A stretch of DNA of 64,000 nucleotides from Pampus argenteus (Eukaryota; Chordata; Actinopteri; Scombriformes; Stromateidae): the NCBI GenBank assembly GCA_036937835.1, contig CM072877.1:11597001-11661000 (forward strand), given 5' to 3'. The position numbers and the translations under genes were made by a program. Positions 49,716 to 62,100 of this stretch are shown piece by piece. The notes beneath the pieces are model-generated. The model made no database searches, was not told where the DNA came from, and was given only the letters and a program-made list of their open reading frames with translations. The stretch's first letter is position 1. The number at the start of each line of letters is the position of its first letter.

Positions 49716-52700
49716 CTAGCACAGCCCAATGTACTTGAGATTGTTCTGGATGATCACGTCCGTGACAGCGTCGAACACAAACTGGATGTTGCTGGTGTCA
49801 GTGGCACAGGTGAAGTGCGAATAGATCTCCTTGGTCTCCTTGTTGCGGTTGAGGTCCTCAAACTGCCGTTGTACATAGACAGCTGCTTCCTCATAGGTGT
49901 TCTGACCTTTGTAGTCAGGGAAGCACACTGTCAGAGGAATGCGTTTGATCTTCTCAGCCAACAGGTCTTTCTTGTTGAGGAAGAGGATGAGCGACGTGTT
50001 GGTGAACCAGTTGTTGTTGCAGATGGAATCGAACAGGCGCAAGCTCTCGGCCATGCGGCTCTGTGTGGATGTGGAGAGAAAAAGATCAGAAAAAGAGAAA
50101 GATCAGACCACAAGGATTTCACAGCAAAGAAAAAGTACTATTTACTTTTGAGGAAACAACCCAAATTAATCCAATTTATCACACAATCACCTCATTCACA
50201 CAGGCAAGATCATGTGATTTGGGACAACAGAAGAGAAAAAAAACTGAAGCATGTAAGGTCACAGCACGAGGATGAAAATGAAAACAATAAGATAAGAGGA
50301 GGTCTAAAGTCATCGAGCGCATGTCACAGATATCCACTTGACTAGCCAAGGGTACGTCTTTTTTGTTATGTCAACAGACTTGGGACTCAGACAGATGAAG
50401 ACCTGCGTTTGAACTCACATTGTCCTTACTGACTTCTTTTGCCACCATTTAACTTTCTCAGTTACAGTTGCACAGGATCGGTTTGGTCTTAATTGTATTT
50501 AATTGTCACAGAAAAATCACGCTATAATTGTATATTGCAATAATTGTTTTATCTGAAATTTTGGATGGGTCATGTGCAAGCATAGGTAAATACAGGCTGT
50601 TCAAACCCTATACAGTCTGTCATAACAGAGTCGCTTCACCAACGGGACTTAGAAAAGCTTCTCGAAAGAAAACAACAACACTGACTCATGCCACGGTGCT
50701 ATTGTTAAAGATTAATATAGATGCTTAAATCTTCTTTTTTACTTTTAAGTTAATGATAATAAATGTCTGAGCTCTTCTATATATTGGTGCATTGTCATTT
50801 GCAGCCAAACGAACCGCATTCATTGTCACATTTCTTTCTCCTATAGCATAAATACATTTCTTATTAAATTATAAAAAAAACTGATAGCTGGTATGTTCAG
50901 CAGTCAAATTAGTTAGTCATAAGATCCATAGATGAGTAGCAGCAAGGCTTGCATTAGAAACATAAATATGAACAGTGTGACTGATATCATCAGCTTTAAA
51001 CCAGCATTTTTTTTTTTCAGTCTACATCCGCGCTCTTCTCCACAGTTTGTGCTCATGTGACATTTAATGTATAAGAGAAAACAGAGAAAAAGAAAGTTGA
51101 TCTGTTCATGGCAGCTGCTGGCATGTGGCGACTGGCCAGTAGCTTGTGACTGGGAGGTTGTCAGATGGAAGACTGTTGTTTGAAAGGTTACAGAAACAAC
51201 ATGATGCTCTGAGCAAATCACAAGATCTGCACAGCATGAAAAAAAGACACAGAGAGGAGTAGCAAAGGATTAGATGATCATAGTGCAGATTCAAAGTAAA
51301 CCCTAATTTTTCGGTGGTGTAAGTGCACTATTTTCGGATAATGATGAAAAGACTATGTTATGAGAAACCAAAAGTTGCATGTAACCCTTAGATGCAGCTC
51401 AAAATGCTTTTACAGCAACTAGGTTAAAAAGACAAAAAAAAAAAACGACAAAAAACATGTTGGATTATTTATATCCATAAAAGCCGCCTCTTTATAATAA
51501 TTTATAATGGGAGCATTAAAATGATTTCACTTAAAAATAATACCTCAATATACATTAATTGCAAAACAAACCACTACTGGCTTTTAGCAGTTTGACAAAT
51601 TTGACTGTGCAGCACATAATAAATAACATCTCTGAGATTCACTTTAATATCAAATATCAAGATCCCAGTTCTTCACTGAAGGCTTAAAATAGCTCTTTCT
51701 GCCATACATCATCCTTTCCACTCCCGTTTCCTCACATGTTGTTACCCGATCAGACCGAAACATAAGCTCTCCTTTCTGTATAAGTATGTATCTGCAGGGA
51801 GGCTCCTAAACAATGCACACTACACAAAGTCTGACATGTTGTTCGACCTCAGTCCTTCTCTTTCCAGGGTGTCAAAACAAGAGCTGCTGCTAAGAGAGTA
51901 GAACAGGAGACAGCCAGCTGAGCCCAGGGGGGTCTCTAGTTTTTTCACCTGGCCACTACAGCGCTCGTACAGTACGAGTTTATTAATGGGAAGTGGGAGG
52001 AGGGGGGAGAGCAGCACCCAGGAGCACTAAAGCATGCAGATCCACTTCCTTTGCTTCAAACACCCACTGTTACACACTGCTTTCCCCCTCACCTCCTCCA
52101 GTACTCCAGAGGCGCACACGCCTTAATTAAACTTAAGTATTAATGAGGAAGTTCATCCCGGTGTCTTTGCTTTGTTTCCCATAAATACAAATCACTTAAG
52201 TGTGCAGTCACCCCATCGTAATTCATTATGGTTCACTTTAAATGTCTTTGTTGACAAGAAGGTTGATTTCAGATGATTTCAGCACAATGTTTTTCCTGCT
52301 GTACCTGGGAAAATATATTATTCAGGTGAACCTCAACACACACACACACACACATTTCTTAACACTGCTGGGTTTAGACATGAAAACAAACAAATACATT
52401 TCTTGTGTGTCTTATTATTTGCTAAGAACATATATAAATTAAATTATGTTGTGCATTTGTCTGGATATGATGTGAATACGTCCTCAAATGATGACAAATA
52501 CAAGCTTTGTAATACTGTGATGCATAAAGAGAGACTAGTATGGATGAGTTTACTTATTACATGTGACCTGGTATAGTTGAGGGTAGCACAGACCTTCAGA
52601 CTGTGAAGTCGAGGTCACCATGGAGCATGCTTGTAACACTCAACATTCAATCAATACACTTGCACACAACAGTGCATTGCTAATACTATTTCCTAAAACA

Positions 52701-55700
52701 ATAGCTATAGAATCGGTGGGATACATGTATACCTTGGAAAGAAAAAATATTGGCAATATATTATCAATTTGTTCTTGAAAACTATCATTCTGTTTCCTAT
52801 AAAAGGTAATTTATAAATTGATTATGTAATATGAAGCAATTCAATTACATAATACTTTGATAACCCATTAGCCGCTTAAGATTCTGCGAGTGAGGGACAA
52901 TATTTTTTAACACATGTAGCAGTCTGACACTTGCCTGTGTGTTTGTGAAGAGACAGCTGGATTAGTTAGAGATTATTAGAGATTAATAAAACGTTAATTA
53001 AAACAATAGAAAACGAGCTGACACTGCAGTCAGCATCCACCTTGCTGTTTGGCAAACAAAAGCTTTAACAAGCGCTAACCGTCCGTCTACGCTCTTCATT
53101 TTTCACCTCACATACACACAGATTTCACTGCGGTTGCTCAGCCTCAGCTATTGCATATAAAACTGCACTACACATTCATAGCACACACAGGCGCACAATA
53201 CATGCATGCATTCACATATACACCTCATATCTATTCTCCCCAGCGCTGCTGTTTGCTGTACAACTCCCCCTCCCTTCCACCTCCCTTCCCTTCCCATCCT
53301 CCCTTCCCTAGTCACAGCTCACTGTCAACAGCGCAGGATTAGGAGCATTTGACTGGCCTGTTGCTAAGCAGCGGTAACCATGGCAACGGATTCATTATAA
53401 AGACAGGGATGGGACAGGGAAAATGCATCAGGGAACGGGTTGATGGGTAAATGTTGTACTGTAATTATTATGGTTATTATTGAAACCGAACCTGTGTTGT
53501 TCTGGTTGGACGAAGTTTGTTTTTTCTGCTTGTGTGACATTGAATGAAGCTTTGAAGGTTAAGATCAGTAAGATGAACACTGGACACAACAAGCCATCAT
53601 CAAAACAACACGCTTTCCTCTCATGAGGACCTTCAAAGCAACTGAAACAGTTGTGTACATGTACTGTTTTTCAGAGCCAGCGATCAGATCATCATATCGT
53701 TCTCTGTGTATGCAGAGAAAAACGGATACATTTCTTAAAATTGAAACTGAATTTTCTAACAAACACCAAACTCTGGTTCACCACCTTTATCCGTGTGAGT
53801 TGGCATGCATAATCAGTCCTGATGTGTGTGTTTTTTTTTTCCATTAGATAAGACATAATTCATGAGCCTCTATTCAAACATGCTCATCGTCAAGCATTGT
53901 GCTGCATTGATTTACAGACAGACTTGCAAGTCAGACTAAGACACAGATGAGTCAGAGTTGCACTTCGATGAGTCACTTTCGGTCTGTAAAGTTGAATCAG
54001 TGACTGTGTTATGCTAAAGGATTGTTTCATCTCACACAGGTTTTGATGTCACATTATTATTATTTTATTGTAGTTACTGTAAGTTAACTACCAGAAATCA
54101 ATGTTTTTACTGAGACAAATGACTGATGCTAGAGGGAAATGACCTCTACTGCTAGACAGTTAAAACTAATTAAAATCACAGTCCCCTTAACATTTAATTG
54201 TAAAAGTCATTGTCATTAATTAGCAATGATTATATACACTGTATAGCGGTTTTACTGCTAACTGAGTTAAGTCACTTCATGGGAGGTTAGATTGTTAAAA
54301 TTAGATTGTTTGTTTAATCTGGTTTGTGCATTGTTCTACCTAATAAATACAAATGTGTGGCCCTTTACTAGATGTTTGAGGATACAATAATGTTCAGGTT
54401 ATCTATTATAATTATTTTTGCAAAACCTTGAGGCAAGGATGTGGTCAAATGCTTCGCTCTTTATCAAAAGGTTTATCTGTACAATTGTTTTCACTGTCTC
54501 AATGAGAAGATGAAAAAAATGACATGAAGTCATTTTCTTAGAAATATGTAAATGTTTCCTCTGAGATCAGCCTGATATTCTGTCGTTTTGGTGCTATTAT
54601 GCTCTGGTTGACTGTCAGTATCTGACAATCAACCAGAGCTCAGCTTGTTGCCTTGTCTTTGCTTGAAGCATGCTAGATGACTGTACATTGCTATTTGCAT
54701 TAGTAGCATAATTTTGCGTAATTGTCTGGATGCATTGCATAGTGTTGGTATATTTACATGCATGTTGCTAAAAGTATCTTTGCACATATTTTTTATTTTT
54801 ATTTTCTCATCTACAGTAGCTTGACAGTATAATTAATTATCTCTTTGCATCTCATTTGGGGTCAGCTTAATTAACCCATCCTTCATCCTCACATTGTACT
54901 GATTTTCATTTCATGAAGTACTTGACCTTAATCATAACTGATGCATAACCCAACTTAACAGAATCAAAATTGGGTTTTTTACTGCAGTTATATCTGGTAT
55001 GTGGTGTAAAATTTGTAATCACTGACACAGATATAAACAAGTATTGAGTAAAGACTAGACTATGTGATAGGCAACGGCTGTTCTGACAGCACTTATAGAA
55101 ACAGGTGACTTCAATGTAACTTCTGTACATGTCAAAGGAACCACAGCAACATAACTGCACTTAATCCAGTAAGATTTAGATTGTATAGTGAACGTTATAA
55201 GGATGTTGCCTGATTTCTTGTAAGGCCACCATTTGTATGCTAGTGCATCATAACTGCAACATCTCATCCTATGAGATATGTTTACTATTTCCGTGCAAGT
55301 GCACTTTTTATGACAGGTTAAAATTCACAAATTCATTCAGCATTATGGCGGTGATTGCATCAAACTAAACACAAAGCTTAAGGATAAGTGTGGTATTAAG
55401 TTTAAAATATGTGTGAGTGGATCTTCCCTGTAGGTCATACTTTAACAAGCTCTGCGTTCTGACACATTTCTGCTATATTTATGTTCTATTCATCCATTAA
55501 ACATTGTACATGAATATAACCGTACTTTATTAGAAAATATGAATAAGAAAATGGGGACACAAAGGTTTATCTGTTATAAAACCACCTACTAAATGAAATA
55601 GTTAATCACATAATGTACCTTATTACAGTTCGGGCTTTACTTATAAAAATATTTGTTTGTTTTAAAGGTGCTCTGTGGAATTTTCTTGTAAACTTATGTT

Positions 55701-58700
55701 GTTATGTTTTCTAACAGTGTGCAGTGGAGAGAGACAGACAGATAGCTAGGTAGACCATGGAAAAGTTATTTAGCTAAGGAAAACTGAATCGAACCACTGA
55801 TCGCTAACGATTTTCTACATGTCACCCAGTGCAACGGTGTGTGTGCCCGACCATTAGTTGAGTCATTCATGCTACTCTCTCAGTCACATGCTCTCACAGC
55901 GGTTAGCACTGTCACCTCACAGAAAGATAGTTAAGTGATAGGCCCGGCCTCTTAATGACTGCATGCATAGGGATAGGCTCCAAAAGCCTGCATGCTGAAA
56001 AGGTTAAGTGGTTTAGATGCACTGCAAGAAAATGAAAAAGTATGTCTACATGTGAACAGCGTTAATCTTGTGATAAATAAGAACAGTAAGCATGCGTGCT
56101 TATCTCAAACACACCACGCTTTGACTACAACATACAGACAGACAATGATGACATATCTAAAACAATTTAAAGAATCTATCAGGTGAACTTTGACACAAAG
56201 AGAGGCACAGCCTGGTCGCTGAAAATCACAGTTAGCAATAATGTTAGACCAACTAAAGAAACACTTGCCGGTGTGGTGTTCAAATAGATCTTTAGCTTAG
56301 CTTTGAACTGTAAAGAGAGCAAACCAACCACAAAAAATATGACTACTAGCATCTTGCACCGAGGAGTGTGCTGCACGCCTCTTTTAACGTACACTGTGAG
56401 GAGCTCTGCAGCCGGAAAGCTGCTCTAATTTCAGGACGCCTTTCTTTCTTTCTGGTACTTGAACTCTTGCTTTGTTCTTCCTCTCCTATCTGGAAATCAC
56501 AGGTTGTTTTTTCTGGCACCTGTGAACTCCCATTGCTACACAGTGCCTTCACAATCTGCTAATTCTCACAGGTACAGCCTCACACTTTATTCTGTGAACT
56601 CAATTAACACCATACTGCATTTTTTCTCCTCAGACTTTATTTTTAACCTATAAAACTAATTGATTTCATGTTCCAACCTGGCATAGTGTTCACCCTTTTT
56701 TTATCCGGGTAACCCATGAATTATCAGGCCAGTTCGGCTACAGGAGTGACAATGTGCTTTAGTTATTTCTTGTCAAGACTGTATAAAGACATGAAGGTGA
56801 ACATGGATACTGGAGTGTTTTCGGGAGAAAATGTAATGCCTATTGGAAACAGAACATAGCTGACCTGTCAGAGCTGATCTAGACCAAGAAAGTAAAATAG
56901 TATCTATTGTTGACCTACCATTATCAAAAAGGCAGTTAAACAAGCAGTAACTACCCAACCATTTCAAAACACTCAGATAAGGAAATGGACATGCTATGGA
57001 TAGGAAATCGTTCAAATTCCAAAACCATGAAGAGGAGATAACGAACACCAACCACAATTTAAAATAGCTTTGTTTGCTACTACATTAAGGCAGACGCATT
57101 TCATCCATTTCTACAAAATCAGTCCACTCATGCCTCCAGCTTAAGAACTTTGGATAAGGACCATAGAATTTGGATAAGGCCTTCCAAATAGTTTATTAAA
57201 CAAAACTGAATGGACTGTAGAGGAATTACAGTATATAACTATATCGTTTAGAATAAAAGGATGGAAACGATGCATAAAATAGTCGAGAATGGGGATTTTA
57301 TTGCCCTTTGCAATTCTGTCTTAAAAACTAGCTTGTTGCAATAGGAAAATAAGATGATAAAAAGTTTAAAAAAAAACATGGTTGGTGAAGTAGCTGCTCG
57401 GTACATTAACACAATAAATCAGATCAACAGTTAGTCTATATGTCTATATATAATGAATTGCTACCAAAAAAAAAAAAAAAAAAGGTGGCATAGTGTTTCT
57501 GACTTTCTGTTAAATTTATATTATCATTCCTCCAAATCAAAGAACCTGGTCTCCAACAGAAAAGATCATACTCATACATACAACCAAAGTTTTACATATT
57601 TGCATCCTGCACTCTTAGACCTGCTTTTTTCAAAGCTAGTAAGTGGACCTTGGGTCAAGTTAATTTCTCAAACCCCTGTTTCCAAAGGTCAAGAATGAAC
57701 TTTACTCTGCACACACGTATTTGTTCAAGCCCTTCTGTTTCCCTACTCGAAGTGATAAGCTATATAGAAGTGTGGTGGTTAGGAAATCTAACAGTGAGCT
57801 GAAGATTGTACACTTGTTCACACAGAGTTGTCTTTATTAGACACCTGTGTGTCAACGTGTTGAGCAATCTGCTGTCATTAATTTGATCAGATGTGAAAGT
57901 AAACATGAATGAATTAAAATGAAAAAGGTGGACATGATTCACTAACTTTGACAATGCAAACATAGGAAAACAATTATATTTTACAATCATTTTTTAAAAT
58001 GATTTTGGAAGTACCCCTAATTACTTTTAAACAGTCACTATCTTTAAAAAAAAATCATATTGACAGAGGCAAATGTAACCACTGTATCTGTGCAACCACA
58101 GCATGGATGGTGTAGACGACGGGGATGTACAAAGAGGAAATGACACTGCAGAACAGGCTTGTGTTTTCACATCCATATCGAAAATCACTTGAAGTGACGC
58201 TCGTATACAATTGGTTTATCTTTGTATATATATTTGTATGATTCACATTTTTCACAATTCTGGTAGTATTGATACCTCTCAGCATTTTGCCTTAATCACT
58301 ATATGAAAAACAGCACATTCTGCTAATTGGGTTGACGTCTGCCTTGTCCTTCTTCAAACACATTAGTGTGTGTATATATGCATATATGTTTGCATATGCA
58401 TATATTTACTGTGAGTGAAAATATGAAACATGAGTGTGTAAGCACTTTAATACAGATTTTTCTTACCGTCTGGTTGTCCTCGTAAAGTTTGAGGTCATAG
58501 CCACTTAGCTCGACACAGAAAATGATTGCAGTCACGCCCTCGAAACAGTGGATCCACTTCTTTCTCTCTGAACGCTGCCCACCCACATCTACCATCTTGA
58601 AGGTGAGCTCTTTGAAGGTGAACTTGTTCTCTACAATGCCAGTGGTCATGTCGCGGGATCGTAGGATGTCCTCTACAGTAGGGATATATTCGGCTGCAGA

Positions 58701-59189
58701 TATGCGGTCAAGGTCATTCAAGTAGTAGGCAGTGTTGTCCTCTAAGTGGTACTCATTGGATCGTTGAAAGCACTCCTGGACCCCTGAGTCCCCCCACAGA
58801 CGTTTCATGACCCCCAGCAACTCTGGAGTGATCTCTCCCTTGCTCTCAGCCGGCCCTGTGAGGGCAAAGAGCTGCACGGCATCATAGGCGCGATCAGCAT
58901 TATGAAAGTCGATCTTAAGCGTGGTGAGGGCACGGATGATGCGTGTGAGTGAATCGATGGCATTGTACAGGATGAGGGGCTTGTACTCCTTGCAGGCCTC
59001 CAGGTTGAAGCCTCCACTGTGAATGATCTTCATCTGTTTGACAATGGTGCTCTTGCCAGAGTTGCTGGTGCCCAGCAACAATAGCTTGATCTCACGCCGC
59101 TGCCGCTGACTCTCTGAGCGCAAGTGGCGGTCGATCCGCCGCGAGCGCCGCGCCGCTTCCTTCTCCTCGGAGCTCTGACGGCATCCCAT
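49716..59189 (-). CDS. gnaz: Guanine nucleotide-binding protein alpha z subunit
   Basis: Two coding exons, 58467-59189 (241 codons) and 49716-50060 (114 codons plus stop), give 355 residues, exactly the human length. The N-terminal MGC carries the myristoylation Gly and palmitoylation Cys. Ser16 and Ser27, the known PKC sites, are kept. The P-loop reads GTSNSGKST (residues 40-48), the variant specific to Gz. Switch II is DVGGQRSERKKW with the catalytic Gln, and the guanine-specificity motifs are FLNKKDL and TCATDT. The C terminus KYIGLC lacks the pertussis-toxin Cys at -4, as known for Gz. It inhibits adenylyl cyclase in neurons and platelets and hydrolyses GTP slowly. A leader exon upstream is likely but was not identified. 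Confidence 0.97.
54601..54639. repeat. 18-bp inverted repeat with a 3-nt loop in the gnaz intron
   Basis: The left arm 54601-54618 (GCTCTGGTTGACTGTCAG) pairs with the right arm 54622-54639 except at one position, which is a G-T/A-C wobble depending on strand. The loop is TAT. Confidence 0.8.
55896..56016 (+). mobile_element. Degenerate SINE-like remnant
   Basis: Contains GCGGTTAGCACTGTCACCTC at one end and GGGATAGGCTCC plus GAAAAGGTTAAGTGG at the other. These are the head and tail phrases of common teleost short elements, here with the middle largely deleted. Confidence 0.45.
57466..57483. repeat. A18 run
   Basis: A homopolymer in the gnaz intron; no adjoining element was recognised. Confidence 0.8.
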
Positions 59190-62100
59190 GGTCCTCCACC
59201 ACGTGGTAAGCACAAAGGAACTCGTGCTGCTGCTTGATGGGAAGGCAAATTATAACGAAGTGGTGACAGCAAAGGAGCTGGTCGAAGAGTTGGTGGAGAG
59301 GGTTTTTCACTAAAAGCAGGAGCTTGTTGAGGGAAAGGCAGACAAAACTTCACAACAGCCCAATTTAACACTCGACAGAGGAGTGACTCAGGAGTATTTC
59401 ATTCTTTTTGTTCAGGTGCAGTCTGTGAGTCCTGTGTGGGCAGAACCCAGACTTGTGGGATGCCCACACAGCGCCTGGCACTGAGGTCGGACTGCCTGCT
59501 GAAGCCAAGAGAGCTGGGGTTCATAGCAGGGGCTCCCCCTGAGGAAAGGCTCTGGAGGAAGGCTGAGGAATGTTTAGCGTATGTCAGTAGAGAAAGTGTT
59601 TGGGCTTGATGAATGTGAATAGGAAAACCCCCTCACTCTCCTCCCACATGGCTCTTGTGGTGCGTCTCCCTTGTTTGGCTACTGCAACCATCCACCTTAG
59701 TTCGATATTTGGCTTGTTTAGCTTGATGTTCTTGATAAATTCTTTTCTGTTTCCTCTGCTGTGTGATATCTCCCAGACAACTGGAGACCTGTGAGCCTGC
59801 CAACACATAAAACAGAAAAGAGAAATGAATCGCAGTTTCAAGACAAAAAAGACCAGTTTCGTCACTTTCAGTCTCATCAGTGTGTTAAAAGAATAGTACA
59901 ACATTTAGAAAATAAAGCTCTTTGAAAGTGGGATGAGAAGAATGATACCACTTCACACAAGTGTGGACCTGGGAAACGAGAATTAACCTAACTTAGCAAA
60001 CCTTAGCATAAAGAAGAAAGTGAGTCTGGGTGTAGTCACTTCCTGGAGTCTTGTTGCCACGGTGAGATTGCCTGGTGTGGTGTTATTGTAGCTATATAAG
60101 GACCTATATACCAAAAACATGTGCTCACCAACTCAAGCTAGCAACTACCGTTATAACTAGAGGAACTCTGTGCCACAAATATTTATTTCTGCACTTGTGT
60201 TTGTGTACAGATTAAACAAACAAGATACAATGTGTTAATTAGTCAGCCCCAGAGGTGCAGGTAGGCGTATCTTTGAGCTCTGAAGAGAGCCAGGTTAACC
60301 GTTTGCTTCTGCTTCTACTTTTTATGCTAAGCTAGGCTAATTGCGTTCTGACTCTAGCTCCACGCTGAACACACAGATTCTTCTTATTCAACACTTGGAA
60401 AGTGTGAATAAGTGTATTTCCCAAGCTAAAAAAACAAATGCTTTGCACACTGACTGACCGGCAATGAAAGCATACACAGTTGCATGCAAACGGACCTGCA
60501 CACTTCCCATTCAACCATTGCCATGCTACCCATATTCTGTGTACACAGTTTTCTGCTCGTAGCAGTCACACATATTACCATATCTGCCAAAGTATATCTT
60601 AGCCGACCACGCCTACCCATTTAACACTCCTGCACACACACACACACACATACAATCATTATATACACAATCAAAGTCAAACATACACAGGCTTAGAAAA
60701 ACTCAACAATTTGAAAGGAAACCGCCGCAAGGTTAAACAAGATAAATATGTTTCCTTGTAACCGACAGCATCTTCCACTCTTCACACTACACAGCCCAGC
60801 GCTGCCTCTGGTCGCCCTCTTTTTTGGTCTGCCTCTCTCTCTCAGAGCTGTTCAGCAAAACGACGTCGAGTGAAACGCTTATTTACTATCTCAGTGGAAA
60901 ATAACAGTCTCAAGCCAGCAGGTGCCTCTCATGCCTTCATACCTCCATAAAGCCCCTTCTCCTTAACCAGCCATCTGTGTTGATATCCTTCAGATGTTAC
61001 ACTGCGATCAGAAACAGAATGAAAAAAATATCTGGTTTCATTCTGCTCTTGCTTTGATATATTAGCTCTTCAGGAGGGAGCACTTCTTCTTTATTAAAAC
61101 AAATACTGAATTCTAATTCTAAAAGTATATACACGTAAAGCCAAAGAAATGCGGTATAGTGAATGCCCGGGATGTCTGTGATGAATCGATGCACATTGAA
61201 ACAGGCCGCATTGCTATTGGCTGAGTAACAAATGTGAAATCATACTGTGGCCTAGTTTTGTTGGTGAAACTATACTCTGCAGACCTGTCAGATAGAGAGA
61301 GAGAGAGAGAGCAGAGAGACAGAGAGAGACAGCATGTCTAAAAGCTTGGTGAGTGAGGTCCACTCTTCAAAAGACTGAGAGGACAAACAGAGCAGAACAA
61401 AGCCATAACAAAGCATCACAACACAAACAGAGTGGAGAAGCATTGTTTCCTGGCTTCAGGCACCTGACTACCCTCTCAAAATGGCATAGCCAGCCAAACC
61501 GGTTAATGCACATCACTGATTTTGAGAGAGCCTATGAAACACATTAAAGCTGCGTGTGAAGTCTTTTCAATTTTCTCTTTCAGAAAAAAATATGCAGCAC
61601 TTGCATTTCTGCACTTTTTGAAGTTAGACCACTTTAGATAATTACTAAGGTAGTAGTGTGCCGGCAGTGCAAAATCAGTGTTCCCCCATGCTATTATACT
61701 GCATAGAAAGGAGCACAGTCTGTTGCTTACCTATATCCTATATCCTATCATAGTAACGAGTGCATAACACAGCAGGATGAAATGCCTGGAACTGGAAAAA
61801 ATTCAACAAAAAAAATATAAACAAAGATTAATTAAAAAAAGCGCCTACTGAATAAAAAACATGTTTAGTTTTTATAACAAATTACAGTTATTAATTCAAA
61901 TTTGAAATAGCCCCAAATACAAGCAACAACAAATGGATTCCTGATGATAATAGGATTAATGACAATGTCCAACATTACCTCCTCTGGTAACTCATATCCA
62001 TCTATATAAAGACCCAGCCATCTTCCAAAAAAAAAAGAGCGTTTCAATTTGATGACACCTGTGCTATCACACAGTTGGCTCTGGTACAAAGAAGAGGCAT

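Larger units (their letters stand above)
50061..58466 (-). other. gnaz: gnaz intron (8.4 kb)
   Basis: Bounded by GTAAGA and a CACACAG acceptor. It contains a hairpin (54601-54639), a SINE remnant (55896-56016), a CA tract (52337-52353) and an A18 run (57466-57483). No nested gene was found on either strand. Confidence 0.8.

Noticed and set aside
55896..55930. tRNA-like GGTTAGCACTGTCACCTCAC
   Set aside because: It matches the degenerate head of a short retroelement; no complete cloverleaf can be drawn, so no tRNA gene is called.
50061..58466. Possible nested RSPH14 exons opposite gnaz, as in human
   Set aside because: I looked for RSPH14-like armadillo-repeat segments on the plus strand here and in the flanks and found none.
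59030..59371. 113-codon minus-strand frame overlapping the gnaz start
   Set aside because: It is an alternative frame of the GC-rich gnaz N-terminal exon.
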